Assembly: GCA_022113835.1 (NCBI GenBank)
Contig: JAILWY010000007.1
Coordinates: 9,897,001-9,961,000, forward strand
Direction of reading: 5' to 3'
From: Atopsyche davidsoni
Lineage: Eukaryota; Arthropoda; Insecta; Trichoptera; Hydrobiosidae
Length of the DNA stretch: 64,000 nucleotides
In this document: piece after piece, positions 12,145-25,300 of the stretch
How positions within the stretch are numbered: position 1 is the stretch's first letter
Layout: each line of letters begins with the position of its first letter
Made by a program: the position numbers and the translations under genes
Notes under the pieces: model-generated
What the model saw: the letters and a program-made list of their open reading frames with translations, nothing else
The model's database searches: none
Told to the model about the DNA's origin: nothing

Positions 12145-12210
12145 GATTTTATGCTGCGTAGTGGTTTGTATCTTTCGACGTTTCGATCACATTAATGGGA
12201 TCATATTTAG
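12145..12210 (-). repeat. GAAACGT-tail dispersed repeat, copy 3
   Basis: On the minus strand a GATC-containing hairpin (GATCCCATTAATGTGATC) is followed by GAAACGTCGAAAGA and then AAACCACTACGCAGCATA. The last block is almost identical to the copy at 48664-48726, so these two belong to one subfamily. Confidence 0.55.
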
Positions 12211-12666
12211 GTAAAAATCTTATTACAAAGGCTGCTGAAAACTTCAAGCTCAGAAAATCTGAGATAACCACACTACCCTAAAAAATATAAGGCCGCAAGT
12301 AAGTGGTGAGGTGCAATCAGAGACAATTGCGGCTTGAAGCTTCTCAACTATTTGCCTCGTTATGCACCAGTAAATTACAAAAATCTTGTATTAGGGGGAG
12401 TTTTTACTTGAACGAGTTCTTAAGGGCTTACAAAAATATTTTTTCATTTAAATAATGTTTCTATAAAAGTTTATGTATAATATCACAATACAATTGTTTT
12501 GTATTAATACGATCAAAATTTCGAATAGATTGAACTCAAATCAACAATAAGCTGAATATTTAGATAATTTTTTTTATGAGCCATACTGATATTTTTATTA
12601 CTATTAGATTTATTCAGATATTTGTAAAATAAAAAATATACATAAACGTTTTTTCTTTTGTTTCAG
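12211..12666. other. AT-rich gene-free stretch
   Basis: Poly-T rich sequence ending in a strong pyrimidine tract and CAG at 12664-12666. Nothing else is recognisable. Confidence 0.3.
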
Positions 12667-12716
12667 GTTGGTTTATATATTCTATTCAATGAGTTGGATA
12701 TAATTTTAGAAAATGG
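12667..12716 (+). other. Candidate 50-nt exon between strong splice signals
   Basis: The segment is preceded by TTTTTTCTTTTGTTTCAG and followed by GGGTAAGTC, a strong acceptor and donor 50 bases apart. Of the three frames only one is open, reading VGLYILFNELDIILEN plus two leftover bases. I do not recognise the peptide. A 16-codon open frame is not rare by chance, so the splice signals are the main evidence. It could be an alternative exon, a cryptic exon or coincidence. Confidence 0.25.
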
Positions 12717-14187
12717 GTAAGTCTTTTTACACGTAACCCTTAAGCTAATCAACATTTTTTTCTAGAAATTTTAAAACTACTTTGACTGTAGCAATACTAA
12801 TAAATCCAACACATTAAATAAATAATTTTTAAAAAACCGATGATTTCAAACTCATTTAGATATTTTGAATAGTTTCTATGAAACATTTAAAGGTCAAAAG
12901 ATGAAGCATTGAAAGTCAAATTTTAGTCAAATTTTCATTATATAGAAGGTTGTTTTGTATATAATTAAAATTTAACCTTCTCTCTGAAAAGTCTAAGCTA
13001 GCTATCTCCAAAACTTTTCAAGTACATCCTTTCATGGATAATTCCCTGGAAAAGTCCTCCAGATGTTACAGCATCCTTACTCAGCCTCTTCTTCCGGAAA
13101 ATTAAAGCCGAAAACAGAACCGGATGTCCAGATAATGATTTAGATCTGTTCTACTTTGAAATAGGTTCCAATGGTTGTTATTATATTTATTCAAATACCT
13201 AAGTATTTACATTTTAGAAACTTACTCTTTGTTAACATTTCACGAATAGAAGCCTCCTTGTTGGTTATCAAAATGATAGAAAGAAATAATAAACGATGTA
13301 AAAAGTAAGCGCTTGAATAAAGAGTAAATATATCATCTTAAGCCATCAAAAAACAAACGTAGAAAAATACGTAAAATGAAATTGTATTTTTTATACATGT
13401 TCATAATTATTATTTTATTTCCTGTAAGATGTGCTACGTCATAGTTGAGATCTTCCGTTTTCATATTATTATAATATCATGATGTAGAGATTGCAAACGG
13501 GATGCGTTCGCACGTAAGAAATGTTCAAATTATATTTCACCGTTAATAATCGCTGTACAATCTTAAGCGCTACAATATAAACATGTTTGATCAACGATTA
13601 TCGTCATTATTTAATCATGAACAAGTCAATCTACTATAATATTACTGCCAAATTTACTTACGTACAATGTTGTGTCGGATTCTGCGGTGGGATTCTTGGA
13701 AATCTCCGAATTTTTATCATGTGCTTAAATTTCTGATATATTTTAGATGTAGGCACTTGAACCACAGCATTGAGATTAATTTAAGAAAATAAAATATTAA
13801 GTCAAAAATATATTTCTTAACAATGTGTGCGGTTTTAACACGAACCAAAAATATTTTATTTCTGTTCTGTGGCCTTTGCGGCAAGGTGCTCGGACCAGTT
13901 AAACTGAAAAGTTTTTCTTGATATTATAATAATAATAAACTGTTATGATAAAATATGTGGATTTGTTAAAAAAAATACATTTGATATATAAAGCTGTTTC
14001 TTATATTTAATTTTACTGTTTCCTTAAAATTAGGGTGCAATCATCCTTAAGGCTGAGTAATAAACTCGGTGTAGTCGAATTTCAACATGTTATGGTAGTT
14101 TTTGGAAGTTGTAACGAAAAAATCCCGCCAACTGCTACGTAATTGCGACACCGAGCACGTGTAAGCACCGGGAGAACATAAAATACA
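12717..14187. other. AT-rich gene-free stretch
   Basis: Mostly AT-rich, with a slightly GC-richer patch near 13060-13140. No coding frame, repeat family or RNA gene is supported. Confidence 0.35.
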
Positions 14188-14262
14188 TGAGCTATACCGA
14201 GCTGGATGACTCGCCCGCTGAGGGCATCGGCGATCGGTTCAATCCCGCCTGTTCCCGGAACA
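14188..14262 (+). repeat. tRNA-derived SINE-like fragment
   Basis: An A-box-like ACCGAGCTGGATGAC (14197-14211) and a B box CGGTTCAATCCCG (14235-14247) have tRNA-like order and spacing. The anticodon arm is not convincing and no CCA-adjacent acceptor stem is seen, so it is a tRNA-headed repeat rather than a tRNA gene. The adjacent minus frame (14082-14396) is a shadow of this repeat. Confidence 0.45.
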
Positions 14263-15230
14263 CACACGTGACTTTTACTGTCCCTCCGTAGTTGAGTGAA
14301 AATGAACACCGTATTAAGAATTAATGGCATCGTGTATGTGCGGCATACCTGAGTATGCCTATGTTTCCCTGGAAGACCCCATTTAATAATATTCAAAGAA
14401 TATTTTAGGGGAAAAAAATACTAGCGGAAAGGAGATTTATTATATTATTTTTACTAAAATAATATTTTGTATTATTTTCATTTTAAATTTTTTGTCGCGA
14501 CTAGTTTCACCTGCATGCTATATCTTCAAACATAGGTTTTATAGGAAATTATATAAATGTGGTTTACTGTTTAAATAAAAAAAATCGGACATCTGCAAGT
14601 AAAGAGAATCAATACCGATGTACAGAATAAATGTGGGTATAAAAACGTGATCTATGTTTAGGGTAAATAGCTATTTACGGAGCGATTCTAATATACAACA
14701 GTACTATGTTTTCTCTCTCTAAATGCTGTGACTCTTTGTTTTTTGGCAGTGAATAAATTATTTGTTTTTAAAAAGGTCGTGTCTAGGGAGGATTCATTGG
14801 TAAAATGCCTACAATATCCCAAAAACCAGTGCTTATGCAACACTGATAAATATAAGGATAGTAAGATGTATTGTAAAATTAAATATTTCAGTTAACTGGA
14901 TGCTTTCAAGGTGAATAAAACATACACTTTTACCTCAATTCGTTCATCTTGAATTCTAAGAAAATATCTTAATAAAATCCTAAGAAAAAGAAAATCCTAA
15001 AAAAAGAATATTATTAAACTTTGCCGGCTTAAAAAAGACATTATTTTGTGCGCGTGAAAATTTCCACCCAAGAACGTAGTATTTGTTCGTTCCTGGGCTT
15101 TGCCAGCCGTTGATATTTGATGAATTTATGGACTCTTGGGTTAAGCTGCTTGGTTCTTCTTTTTTTTTTTGTTTTCCTACGTTGGTGCCGGGACAATTTT
15201 CATGGATTCGTGTTATTTTATTCAAAATCT
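14263..15230. other. AT-rich gene-free stretch
   Basis: No gene seen. Overlapping open frames on both strands near 14980-15330 surround the next repeat and look incidental. Confidence 0.3.
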
Positions 15231-15300
15231 CTGAAGATGGTCCCAGTATTTGGAAACGTCGAAAAGAAAAATTACAAAGCAACCTAACACCCAAGAAACA
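15231..15300 (+). repeat. GAAACGT-tail dispersed repeat, copy 4
   Basis: It reads CTGAAGATGGTCCC, a short spacer, then GGAAACGTCGAAAAG and a tail containing CCTAACACCCAAGAA. The tail block also occurs in reverse near 57995-58010, pointing to a second fragment of the same subfamily there. The CTGAAGA..GGAAACGTC layout matches the other copies. Confidence 0.5.
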
Positions 15301-15354
15301 CTCGAATCATCAAACGGAGTATTCATAGCTCGTGGTCAAAATTTAAATGGTGTT

Positions 15355-15660
15355 TTTTGATACAGTCAGTGCGCATTCAGAGGAGATCATAATCTAGGCC
15401 GACTGTCATTGTTTTCCTGCAATTAAGCCAGTCGCGTTACGGCGCTTACAAGATGGACGTCGCTCGTCACCTGACCGCAACCAATCACCTGGCAGTTGGA
15501 GAGTCTCCGGCTTTATAAATAATAAAATCATAATGGCGAACGATGCGCTCCTCCTCCTTCCTGGCAGTGCCATCACCATCGCCGACGAATTATTCAAACC
15601 GAGCTCAACTCCACCGTCGATCGGACGACTCTCCCTCAGCTAAGCGATGGTGTCATCTTT
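15355..15660. other. GC-rich island, putative regulatory element
   Basis: CpG-dense sequence with words such as CGCTCGTCACCTGACCG and TTTATAAATAATAAAATCATAATGG between AT-rich flanks. The open minus frame (15406-15597) has no recognisable domain. Confidence 0.3.
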
Positions 15661-15744
15661 TGCATTGATTTATTTAACATTAAATCATTGAAAATAAAAA
15701 TATGCTTAATACCGCGTCGCAGCGTGGTAAAGTCGCTTAACAAT

Positions 15745-15785
15745 ACTCAAATGTATTAAATGGTGACCGGTTTCGCCAAACTTTC
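15745..15785 (+). repeat. Family B repeat, partial copy 3
   Basis: It contains TGACCGGTTTCGCCAA (15764-15779), identical over 16 bases to 420-435, preceded by an ACTCAAATGTATTAAATGG stretch that resembles the family arms. Only the central block is retained. Confidence 0.55.
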
Positions 15786-16745
15786 ACGCTGGCATTATTA
15801 AACTGTTTTTACTTCGTTTTTAACAAAAAAAAGTTTTATGTGACGTTCATTTTTAAAACAGGGTGATTTTTTTAGAATTTAACAAAAAAACCCCTGAAAT
15901 ATTGTATTTACATATCATAGATTTTTATGCGTTTCCTGTTTTCATTCAAGGGTCATACAATATAGATACCATGTTCAGTATTTGATGAGCTCATTATTCA
16001 ATACGACTCATTATTGGATAAACAATCATGGCTTATTTATATTAATGATCTCTTCTGCAAATTATGTACGTATGTATGTAATTAGTTTTGTGCGCCTTAT
16101 CACTCAATCAAGCAATCACTGACTCTTCGAAGAAGTCCAGTGAAAATATGATAGAACTAGAGCAGACCTCACGTTCTACACGAGTGAATGATTATTTTAT
16201 TCTACGATTCACTATGCAAACAGTTAAATTAAATTTAACGACACAAATAAAACAGTATTCATGTGTTGAGTGTAACTAGAAAAACACCTCCGCACAAGAA
16301 TGGGAAGCGATATCCTCTGCACAGTTAATAATGTAGCATTACAATATTATTTTATAAAAGCATAAAATTATTCAAATTCTCTCATTAATATTCATACGGC
16401 TATATAGAGTCATTGCGCGCCCAATGTGCTCGCCAAGCCTTGCCGGGCCAAGGCAGTCCTTATGCAGATGCGCCATAAGATTTACAATCGCCCAGCTGGT
16501 CGTGTTAATTACATTTTATGTACCGGGCCGGTATAGAAGAGTGCTGCAAGTGTTTTACCTCTGCGATAAAATATACATTAATCCGGAACTTAACTTGAAT
16601 TAAAACTTTCAAAATATGTAGCTCTACTTTACAGTGCTCGGCTTGTCATTTTACCTAGAATATTAATTTAATAATGTATTACTCGTACAAGTGCGGAATT
16701 TTAGCAAACAGAAATATACTCATAATAAAATATATCTCATAGCGA
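15786..16745. other. AT-rich stretch with a small GC-rich island
   Basis: AT-rich except about 16421-16560, where GCCTTG (16437-16442) pairs with CAAGGC (16449-16454) in a small hairpin inside a CpG-containing patch. No gene is seen. Confidence 0.35.
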
Positions 16746-17344
16746 GTTGCTCCCAGCCATTTAGTTGCCTCTAGTGTCCAACTGGACACCACAGTCAGTC
16801 CATTACCTGGCGAAATCGTGTCATTTAATTAATTTAACTGTCACTTTATTTTTCTATATAGAAAATTTATTTTTTTACAGAGTATAGAAAAAACTATAAA
16901 TTATATTTATCTATTTTTTTTAATTTAATTAACGTCCATTTTAAGGGTAAAATAAAATCTTAAAGATGTTGAAAAATTGGATAAAATGGCGACTTTTCAA
17001 AACCAAAGTTTGTTAAAGATTTTTTTTTTTTTAATTTTTAAATTAATAAGACGCACATGTTTTATATTTAATCATTTAATTCCAAATAAAAAAAAGACTT
17101 TCAAATGTTTAGAATTCTTGGAAAATGTACCAGACGAATTTCCAAATTCCTACACTTCAATCGGAAAAACACATGTTTATCATATTAATAGTAAATTTAT
17201 AAGAAATAAAAATATATTGTATTCAGAAAAAGGGATGTATCAAACTTTTTTGCATTTAAATATTTTTGATTGGTGCAGTCGATTTTTCGCAAAACGGACT
17301 AGAAAATGATCAAAAAAACTCGATTATGGGACCTAGACCCTTAA
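16746..17344 (+). mobile_element. TTAA-flanked non-autonomous element, family A copy 1
   Basis: About 600 bases shared with 28754-29354 and, in shorter form, 33017-33473. Conserved blocks include ACCTGGCGAAATCGTG, AACGTCCATTTT and ACTTTTCAAAACCAAAG. The right end reads GGGACCTAGACCC followed by TTAA (17341-17344). Copy 2 begins with TTAAGGGTCT, the complement of this end, so the family has terminal inverted repeats and TTAA borders, as in piggyBac-like elements. The left end here is eroded. A 110-codon frame (16977-17309) is not preserved in the other copies, so it is probably not coding. Confidence 0.65.
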
Positions 17345-17490
17345 CACTCAAGTATATTACATACACATTTCCAGTAAGAAAAATCTACATGATTATAAAT
17401 TTCCGTTAGATTTTCTAATGAATAATCAATACAAATACAAATGATATATCAAATACATACACATTAAATATAAATCAAATACAAAATACG
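17345..17490. other. AT-rich spacer between two repeats
   Basis: It begins with an ACTCAAGTATATTAC word resembling the family B arm and continues as AT-rich sequence. The family A element may have landed in or beside an older family B copy. Confidence 0.35.
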
Positions 17491-17596
17491 TGAAAGGTTA
17501 GCGAAACCGGTCACCAATAAAACTAACATGAAGTAAAATCACTAAAGTATTTTATTTCAAATACTGTTGTATAAATTCCAAGGTCTGTTTTCAGGA
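17491..17596 (-). repeat. Family B repeat, copy 4
   Basis: In reverse complement it reads, in order, the GGAATT block, AAAATACTTTAGTGATTTTA, CATGTTAGTTTTATTGG and TGACCGGTTTCGCTAA (17498-17513). This is the same order as the copy at 330-435 with scattered changes. Only the left arm and centre remain. Confidence 0.6.
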
Positions 17597-18440
17597 AGGT
17601 TTACTCAATTTCCAGATATAACATAGCTCAGTCATAACTTTTATCACAAGCGTTTCTTTAATTTTTATAAAATACCAGTTGGTGGGCTATTATTATAAAA
17701 TGAAAAATAATTACAGTTTTGACTTCAATGGGCTTGGTGAATGTCAAAATTATAATATAAACTAGGAAGCGGTACTTATATTGTATATGTGGACTTTATT
17801 CTATAGGGTGCTTTTATACTGAAAAGGACATCGCTTTTTACGTTCATAAGCACACCAAGTTATCTATTGAAGTACTGTTTTATCAGGTTGAGCACTTAGA
17901 ACTTCTATACTAAGCATTATATAGTTGTTTTAGCACTTGTTTCATACTTTAGTAAAATTAGGGCGAAATCCACGCTCTAACGCCTCTTCAAGCAAAACCA
18001 CTAGCTTCGGGGAATGCTTAAATATTTCATTATTCAGATTGTTCGTATTTCATATGAATTATTTTAATTAATAATTTTTTTTTAGTTTTTCACAATCAGA
18101 ACGTGATAAATATACAATTATTACTTATTCAAAATTAATATTTAAAAATAAAATTCAAAATTCTTTCACTAAACGAGCAGTCTTTTGTGTTTGTACTGAG
18201 TATGCGAAAGAAATATATCTTAAAGCTATCAATAATATTTGAAAGGATGGCAGCATATGTTTCACAAAACGTGCATTTCTTTGTGTTCTGGAAAATCCAT
18301 GTAATGCTAACGCATTCTTAATGCCGTCATATAATCTAGATTTGTAATATTTCAAACAGAAAAATACGTAATATGTGCGAGTGTCTTATCACAGAAAACT
18401 TTATTTTTTGATACTTTTAAAGCACGTAAAAAACAAGAAA
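17597..18440. other. AT-rich gene-free stretch
   Basis: No open frame with coding character, no repeat family and no RNA gene recognised. Confidence 0.35.
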
Positions 18441-19420
18441 AACTGTCGGGAGATATTGAATCGCGACGGAGAAACTAGAACAGGAGCATAAATCGAAATA
18501 GATAAGGAGGTCCCGCGCAGTCTCCGGCGAATGTATCAGAGAGGCATAAAAATACAAGGGGAAAGTTCACTCCGCGGCTCGCAGATATCTCGCAATACGT
18601 ATTCCGAAAGTGTCGTTTTGTTTACGGGCGATCTCCTTTATTTTCTGGACTCAGGGCGACTCGGTCCGGCAATTTGGGCGAAAGATAATGAAAATAATCG
18701 CTTGTAAAATTGATTTAGATCCCCTCTTGTGTTATTTTTATGGGTCAGTGCGAAACACCACCGAATGTATGTCAGGGGGTTAATTCAGAGCGGGATGATG
18801 TACGGGGGGGCAAGTTTGCGTGTATGGACTGAGCTAACGCTCCAAACGAGCTAGGTGACTTTTAATAGTTATAGAAAATGTTTTCCTTTTTGTGTTTCCA
18901 AGAACGCATTTAGGCTTTTATAAGAATAGCTCAAGTAACAGCCACGAATTGTCATTGAAGCATCTTCTCGTTTATTCAGTACTCCAGATACGCTTTAGAA
19001 AATCATCATTTACAAGCATAGGTCATACAGATATATATTTATTTGAATAGACAATGTACAGTTGTTATGTCTCAAAAATAAATGAACTGGTACTTACAAA
19101 CAAATAATCTATGGTCGGCACTGTATGTACACGAATATGAAATAAACATACTTTGTAGATTGTTTGAGAGTAAAATAACGAATGCTTGAATGTACCAGCG
19201 AGCAGCTGTGACAGAGGTACAGTTGCTGCAGCCTACTGGAAGTCCAGACCCTCGGCTTGGGGCGTGTCCCCGAACACGTTCGGTGGTCAAACTGGATCTC
19301 CACAGTAATTGTGATGGCTCCCCTCGTGCCGGTCAATCCACGAGCGAGGGTCGCCTCCTGGGAGAGAGGACGAGTTGTCCTCCAAAAAAATCTGAAACAC
19401 GCGTCCTCCACTCAACGTAA
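18441..19420. other. Two GC-rich islands, putative regulatory elements
   Basis: Islands near 18441-18880 and 19180-19420 are CpG-dense and separated by AT-rich sequence. The second is open on three or more frames of both strands, typical of stop-poor DNA. No protein family is recognisable. Confidence 0.3.
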
Positions 19421-20079
19421 AAAGTCAGCTGAAATCATCAACGAACGAAATACTATAAAAGCAGATTGCGTAAACAATGATTAAATAATAAACTAATACA
19501 CGAAACGATGAGAATATTTCAGCGTGTGTAAACAGCTTTATCGTTTATATATACTTTAACCGAAGAGATCAAGATACAATTTTCGTTATCGCTTCACCTT
19601 CATTGGCTCTCCATCCATAGATTTTTTCCTCAGTATTAAATCTCGACTTTATTGATTGTAAATATTACTAGACTCTTTAAAAGTTTATGGAGGTTTTCAC
19701 ACGCTTGCGTTACGCAGTAAAAATACTATCGGCTGGAAACTGAAGATTTATTCTTTAATAACAGTATATTAATTAAAACCTGAATGTACTGTGGGTCAAA
19801 CAGAGTTATTAATTTGAAATAGCTGCGATGGAGGCGATAACAAAATTTATCTAACGAGTCTCCGGTTAAAACCCATCCTAAAAATATCTCTTAACTAAAT
19901 ACGTTGTTTTAAAATAAATATATTTTAAAATTGATTACGATCTAGTGGATCACTTTATCTTATATTAATTAATCTTTGCATATATAAAGTATGTAAATGC
20001 TTATGCAAAATTTTTCTAGAATACGAAACCAGTAAGAATTAAAACGAATTTTTATTTTTGTTATCAATAATCAAATTAG

Positions 20080-20150
20080 CTTGTTGACTAAGTGGTCGGA
20101 CAGTAAACTCTTTGTCGAAAGGTTTTCGTTTTGATCCCCGCTTCAACAGG
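20080..20150 (+). repeat. tRNA-derived SINE-like fragment
   Basis: TTGACTAAGTGGTCG (20084-20098) resembles an A box and CGTTTTGATCCCC (20127-20139) a B box. The middle TTTGTCGAAAGG is shared with the fragments at 45112-45178 (TCGAAAGATC) and 60402-60472 (GCGAAAGGC), suggesting one family. Confidence 0.45.
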
Positions 20151-20489
20151 TGAATTTCAAACTATTTTTATAGACTCCAACGTATTTCAGTTTGGTCGCA
20201 GACGGCATGTATTGACATTGTATGTATCAATATTTTTCTTGTTATTCAATAAAATATAATGTTGCGTATTTCTACTAGTAAATATATATCTGTTCAAATG
20301 TGTTTTTTCTATTAATGGTTTCAATCAAATGTCACTTAAGAATATTTGATATAATAAACACATTTTTGTATCAGATTAATTAAAATAAAAAAAATTATTT
20401 AAAGAAATCAATTGCTTTTATAAAAATTAATTGGCTTGTTTTCATAGGTTTATAAATATATTAAACGAAAATTTAAATATCCTCGTAGG

Positions 20490-20880
20490 TCGTCGGAAGT
20501 CGTTTCGATCTCCATTCTCGGGGGAACACGGTTCAAAGATGGCTTCCACAGAATGTCGCCCTCGCGCCATCTTGAAATCAAGGCGGAATCTCCGGGGGTC
20601 CTATTCGGACCCGGGGTTTATTTCATACTTAACCCTACCAGGCCTTTCTTTACTCCCTCACTCTCTATCCATGAAACTATTGACATCATCGTAAAATGTT
20701 TCTTGCGGGTGTGAAGTCACCCTCTAATAAACACCTACGGGCTATAGTCCCCAGAGAGATGATAACCTGTGGAGGTGGAGAAGGAGCTCTCTGCGACGAG
20801 AGATGACCACTGGAGAAGGCCACGCATTTTTTCGGAAAACGCTAACACCCATCGAGGGTTGTGGCGCAAGGGAGGATTAT
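20490..20880. other. GC-rich island, putative regulatory element
   Basis: CpG-rich with a GCCATCTTGAAA word near 20572, similar to the PHO/YY1-like word in the 10.6-kb island. An 87-codon plus frame crosses it with no recognisable domain. Confidence 0.3.
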
Positions 20881-22135
20881 AAGTAGATATACCAGTTTAC
20901 TTGCATAAAACGACAAAACTTTACTTGCATAAAACGATAATCATACATTTTAGTAATGTTTAAAAGGAGCGAAAATCAAAATCAAAATTGAACTTGAAAT
21001 TAAAATTATCGAACTGTTATATATGATGCGAAATAATAAACAAGTATATCGAGATAAATTGTATTTTAACACAACCAACAGACACAGTTTTTTTGAACGC
21101 AGTTTGAATCTCACCCGGTAATAAAAAATAGGAGGGATCTCATTTCCAAAAATTCAGGGAATAAAGATTAAAGAGACACAATTTTTTTTTCCATATTAAG
21201 ATAAAAAGTAAAAATACCACTTAAAAATAATACTTCAAATGTGTTCAAAAGTTTTTGTAGGCCGTTTTTATTATACATACTTTTCAAATAATAGCAGTGA
21301 TTATATTTATAAATAAATGAGAATACACCTAATATATAATATATAAGAAGTAATTGGGTTATGTTAAATGCTTAAACTCGTTAGTAAATAATTAAAATTA
21401 ATCTTAAAAAAGATACCTCTTGAGCTGCTTAAGCCTCCACGCGGAGGCCCTTTTCTAAAGCATGGGGCTACTTTCAGTCCTCTATACGCCCTAAAAGCTG
21501 ATGCCTTCCACAGTGCTGAAAATTTGCATATAATACATAACCGTTATGATGGAATTCCAAGATTAGATATACAACATTGACTTAGCATAAAGCCTTGTGC
21601 TTCCCTCGTCCCGCTTTTACCGCCCGCTTGGTTCCGCGGGGATCGAGTCCCGGCCGCGATACTGCGTGGTGTGATCAAGGAAGAAATGCCGGCATATTTG
21701 ACTGGAGATAAGAAAATATAAAAAATATACATGCTGCCTAATTTTTTATGTACGTCACATCAACTTTAATATAAATAACAACATAAAATACATTTGACCT
21801 TCCGACTTCCCCTCTGGCTCCCCATAGTTCTGCTGTGAAATACTCAATTAGACCACTTCAGCAATTAAAAAAAATATAGATTTTGGGCAGATACTAGCAA
21901 ACAAGATCTGTATTTATTGATGTGTCATTTGCATAATTATAATTTTTCAGTTTTAAAATTTTTATTTGCGCTTGAGTATACATGCCTGAGGTTATGTGTT
22001 TGATTTATAATTAAGTATCGTAATAAACCATATCCTGAATTTATCTAATTATTATTATTTGTTTCTGTGTGGATTATAAATGGGTTTTCAAATTATAATA
22101 TTAATTTAAATATTATAATTCTATTTTTTCTCCAG
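20881..22135. other. AT-rich stretch with one small GC-rich patch
   Basis: Around 21590-21690 there is a GC-rich patch with GGGGATCGAGTCCCGG, which resembles a T-arm but lacks a convincing A box. The rest is AT-rich with no gene. Confidence 0.3.
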
Positions 22136-22352
22136 GTCACGTTATTTTCTGAAACGCCTGCTCTTACGTACAGGAGGTACCAAAGTTTGAAAGATCATAT
22201 CACATTTTTCAGGCTGAAACTTTGCGCACGGCTGAAACTTTAAACTTTCCTGAAATCAAGAGCGCTCCAGGCTTAAAATGAAAAGCCCGCTCTTGACAGC
22301 CTCAAAGCGAGTCTGCCCTGGGATGGCACGCAAACTACCCGCGTGTAATCTC
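22136..22352 (+). other. Candidate splice-bounded segment
   Basis: It follows TATTTTTTCTCCAG, a strong acceptor. Possible donors lie at 22177 (GAGGTACC, weak) and 22353 (CTCGTAAGTCC, better). The first frame is open for 34 codons from the acceptor and then stops, so the longer version would be non-coding or UTR. No product is recognised. Confidence 0.15.
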
Positions 22353-25300
22353 GTAAGTCCCGTGACCGACTTTCCCTGTGCTGAACACCCTTATTTACTT
22401 TTTCAACACATACAATGGGATACCTTGACTTTTCAATGGGATAATTTAACGCATATTTTTATACATCGAATAAATGACATTGAGTCTAAGATTGGATTGG
22501 ATTGGAAAAAATTGGATTCATTTTTCGTTACAATACTTTTTTTTGTTTTCTCTGGATCTTCTCAACTGACATGGAATTTCGATGGAACCGCGGTCTTCTC
22601 TCAATAGCACTCACTATCGTGATAGTCCAATAGTCTTAAAAAACAATAGACTTTGTTTGTATAAATACTATGTTTGTTTACGTTTATTTTACAGAACCAC
22701 GCTTTTCAATGAATGTTAAATAATCTGAATAAATTAATAAAAAAATAAAATTGACTGGAAGATCGTGATCTCCAAGTTTAATACTAGTTTTTGTTTTAAA
22801 TGTGTATATTGCGCACATTGTGTACACAGGTTATAATCACATTTATAAGTTAGTTTTTCATTACATTTCTTAGTTTGGGATTAAATTTCGTAGGAAAACT
22901 ACACGAGTTACCCTCTCTATATAATATTTGCATATTCATTCAGATATTCTATCCAAAATATAATAACGAAAACTACCCTAAGACTTATTAGCATGGGAAT
23001 GGTCATTTTGAGCTTACATGTAGAATAGACGTTTATTAAATAGTATTTTCTAATTTAAGGCAATATTTGCTGTATATAACTATCTTGTAATATAATAACA
23101 TTAAATTATTTAATTTTATGTAAATATAACATCCCTTAATCTCGTTGATTTTTCAGAGTACAACATTTTACAAGTATATTTTCTCAGGGCACAAAACAAG
23201 TTTAGGAGACGTCTCTTGTGAGGGGTGGTAAGACAGCGAGCACAAAGGTTCTCAAGCGAATAAGGGATGAAGAAAGGAGGTTGTCTCTTCTCGTAGGCCT
23301 CTGGGGTGCAGAGGGTGAACCCCCGAGGGAACGGAGCGTTAATAAGGAAAATTGTAGAGTGAGCTAAGGTAAAAAGCACCTCTTGTGGCAAATATTTCGG
23401 AGTTTATATCATAATTGACCCCAATTTTCATGTTTATCAAATTGATATTTGGCAGTTACCGGATTACTTACCCAATAACAAGAATTCTTAGAATATGTTT
23501 AAAAAAATTGTGCTTCGCGATCTTAGTCCCTGATATTTACTAATAATAGAAATATATATTTTTTTATATTTAATTATATATATATAAATTATAATATATA
23601 GTAAAAGCAGTATTTATATGGAATGCGTACGTGGTGTGTGGCATGAACCGAGGAGCGATGTGAGCGGAGTGATAAGAGAGCGGTGTACAAGCCAGGCAGG
23701 TATCCAGTCTGTGTTATCAGCACCTCGTTTAAAGCAGGTTTTTATTTTTAATTTAATCAAGCGCTAAAAGTCACACTTTTTATTGCCTCACTAAAGCACA
23801 GGTGATTATTCAATTCCCACACTAATTAATCTTCCATCCGGACCTATACACCTGTAATTTTTTTACAAATCACAACATCGATAATGATAAATAGAGGTAA
23901 AGATATTGATGTGGTAGCATTTGCAACGAACTATGCATTAATCTCACGCTAAACAGACACGTTTGTCCATGAATTCGATAAGATCCTACTATTGTGACAT
24001 GAGTTTTGTCCTGAATGATTTAAGACTAAGAAGACTCAGTCTTCTTTACTATTGTGAATTCTATACAATGTATTATTAAATTAACGTTTTTTTACAACGA
24101 AAATCATAGAATTCTATTGTATTACATTTAGTGTATGCGTATTTTTTACTGCACCTTATTTTACTATCATTTTGGCAATTTTTATTGAAGCGATCAGCTT
24201 TAATTCCATGTCTTTGTCGTTATATATATTTTTTAAATTAATCATGTTTACATAATTATTGAAAAGCATTGCATTCAAAAGGCTTCAAACATGCATTTGC
24301 TGAAAAAATGATACTTTACTGCGTATCAAAATATATTATACAACACAAAGAAAACTTTAGCAGGGTTATCTTAAAAAAAAATTTACACATAATTTCCATT
24401 TTTTCTCATTTGAAATCATATTTGTTTGTGTAAGCCTTGCTGATGAAGTAAAGCTTTATATATTTTTACAGCGAAAAAAAGCTCTCTCGGTTTTTATAGC
24501 TAATGAAAAATTTCGCATACAGCCTCCGTATATTATAAATGTGTATGTTAGAAATTGTCTTTGTGTAAATATACTTTTAGAATACAGTATACTTTTTCCT
24601 TTTTTTTACTTTGTAATAATATACAAATATTATTTATTCAAGTTGGAGATACATTCTCATTAATTTAGTATGCATTGTTTTACACTTGTGAAAATATTTT
24701 GCTAGTGCTTTCTAGTGGAAGGTAATCATTGTATTTTTTAGTATTATGATATTTGATATTGAAATTCCTAAAATGTTTTATATCTGCTTTAAAAGAAAGC
24801 TCTAACTTCGTACGATAAAACCTTACTTGTTTTTTTCTTACCTATTTGATACAATCTCTGATAAGAAATGCTATTTAAGATTATCGGTTCGCTGAGATTT
24901 TAAAAACATCATTTAATTATCTAATGTATAAATGTATCAAGCATGAAATATTGTGATATTCTATTGAACAGACGTAGATAACCCATTTTAATTTAAATAT
25001 TATTTATACGTTGTTCAAAGTGCTTTTAAATGCACTTCAAAATAATATCAATCCCCTAAACAAAATCGAATATATTTTCGTTAGCAAAATTGACTCCGCG
25101 ACTCAAAGGGGACGAAAAATAAGCCCGATCATCCCTTGTAGATTTCGCGCAATGAAAACAAGAAATAAGATACAGCCCCTGTGAAAACCGTGGAAATTGC
25201 GGCCAATATTGTTACCTGCAATACCGTAATAAAATTCATATGCATAACTGCGTTAACGTTTTTGCTTAGGTTCTAGGTTTGTTTTGGAATGTTTGCGCAT

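Noticed and set aside
16977..17309. 110-codon frame inside family A copy 1
   Set aside because: The frame is broken by indels in the copies at 28754 and 33017, so it is not a conserved element protein.
21610..21665. tRNA gene at GGGGATCGAGTCCCGG
   Set aside because: Only the T-arm-like palindrome is present; no A box at tRNA spacing.
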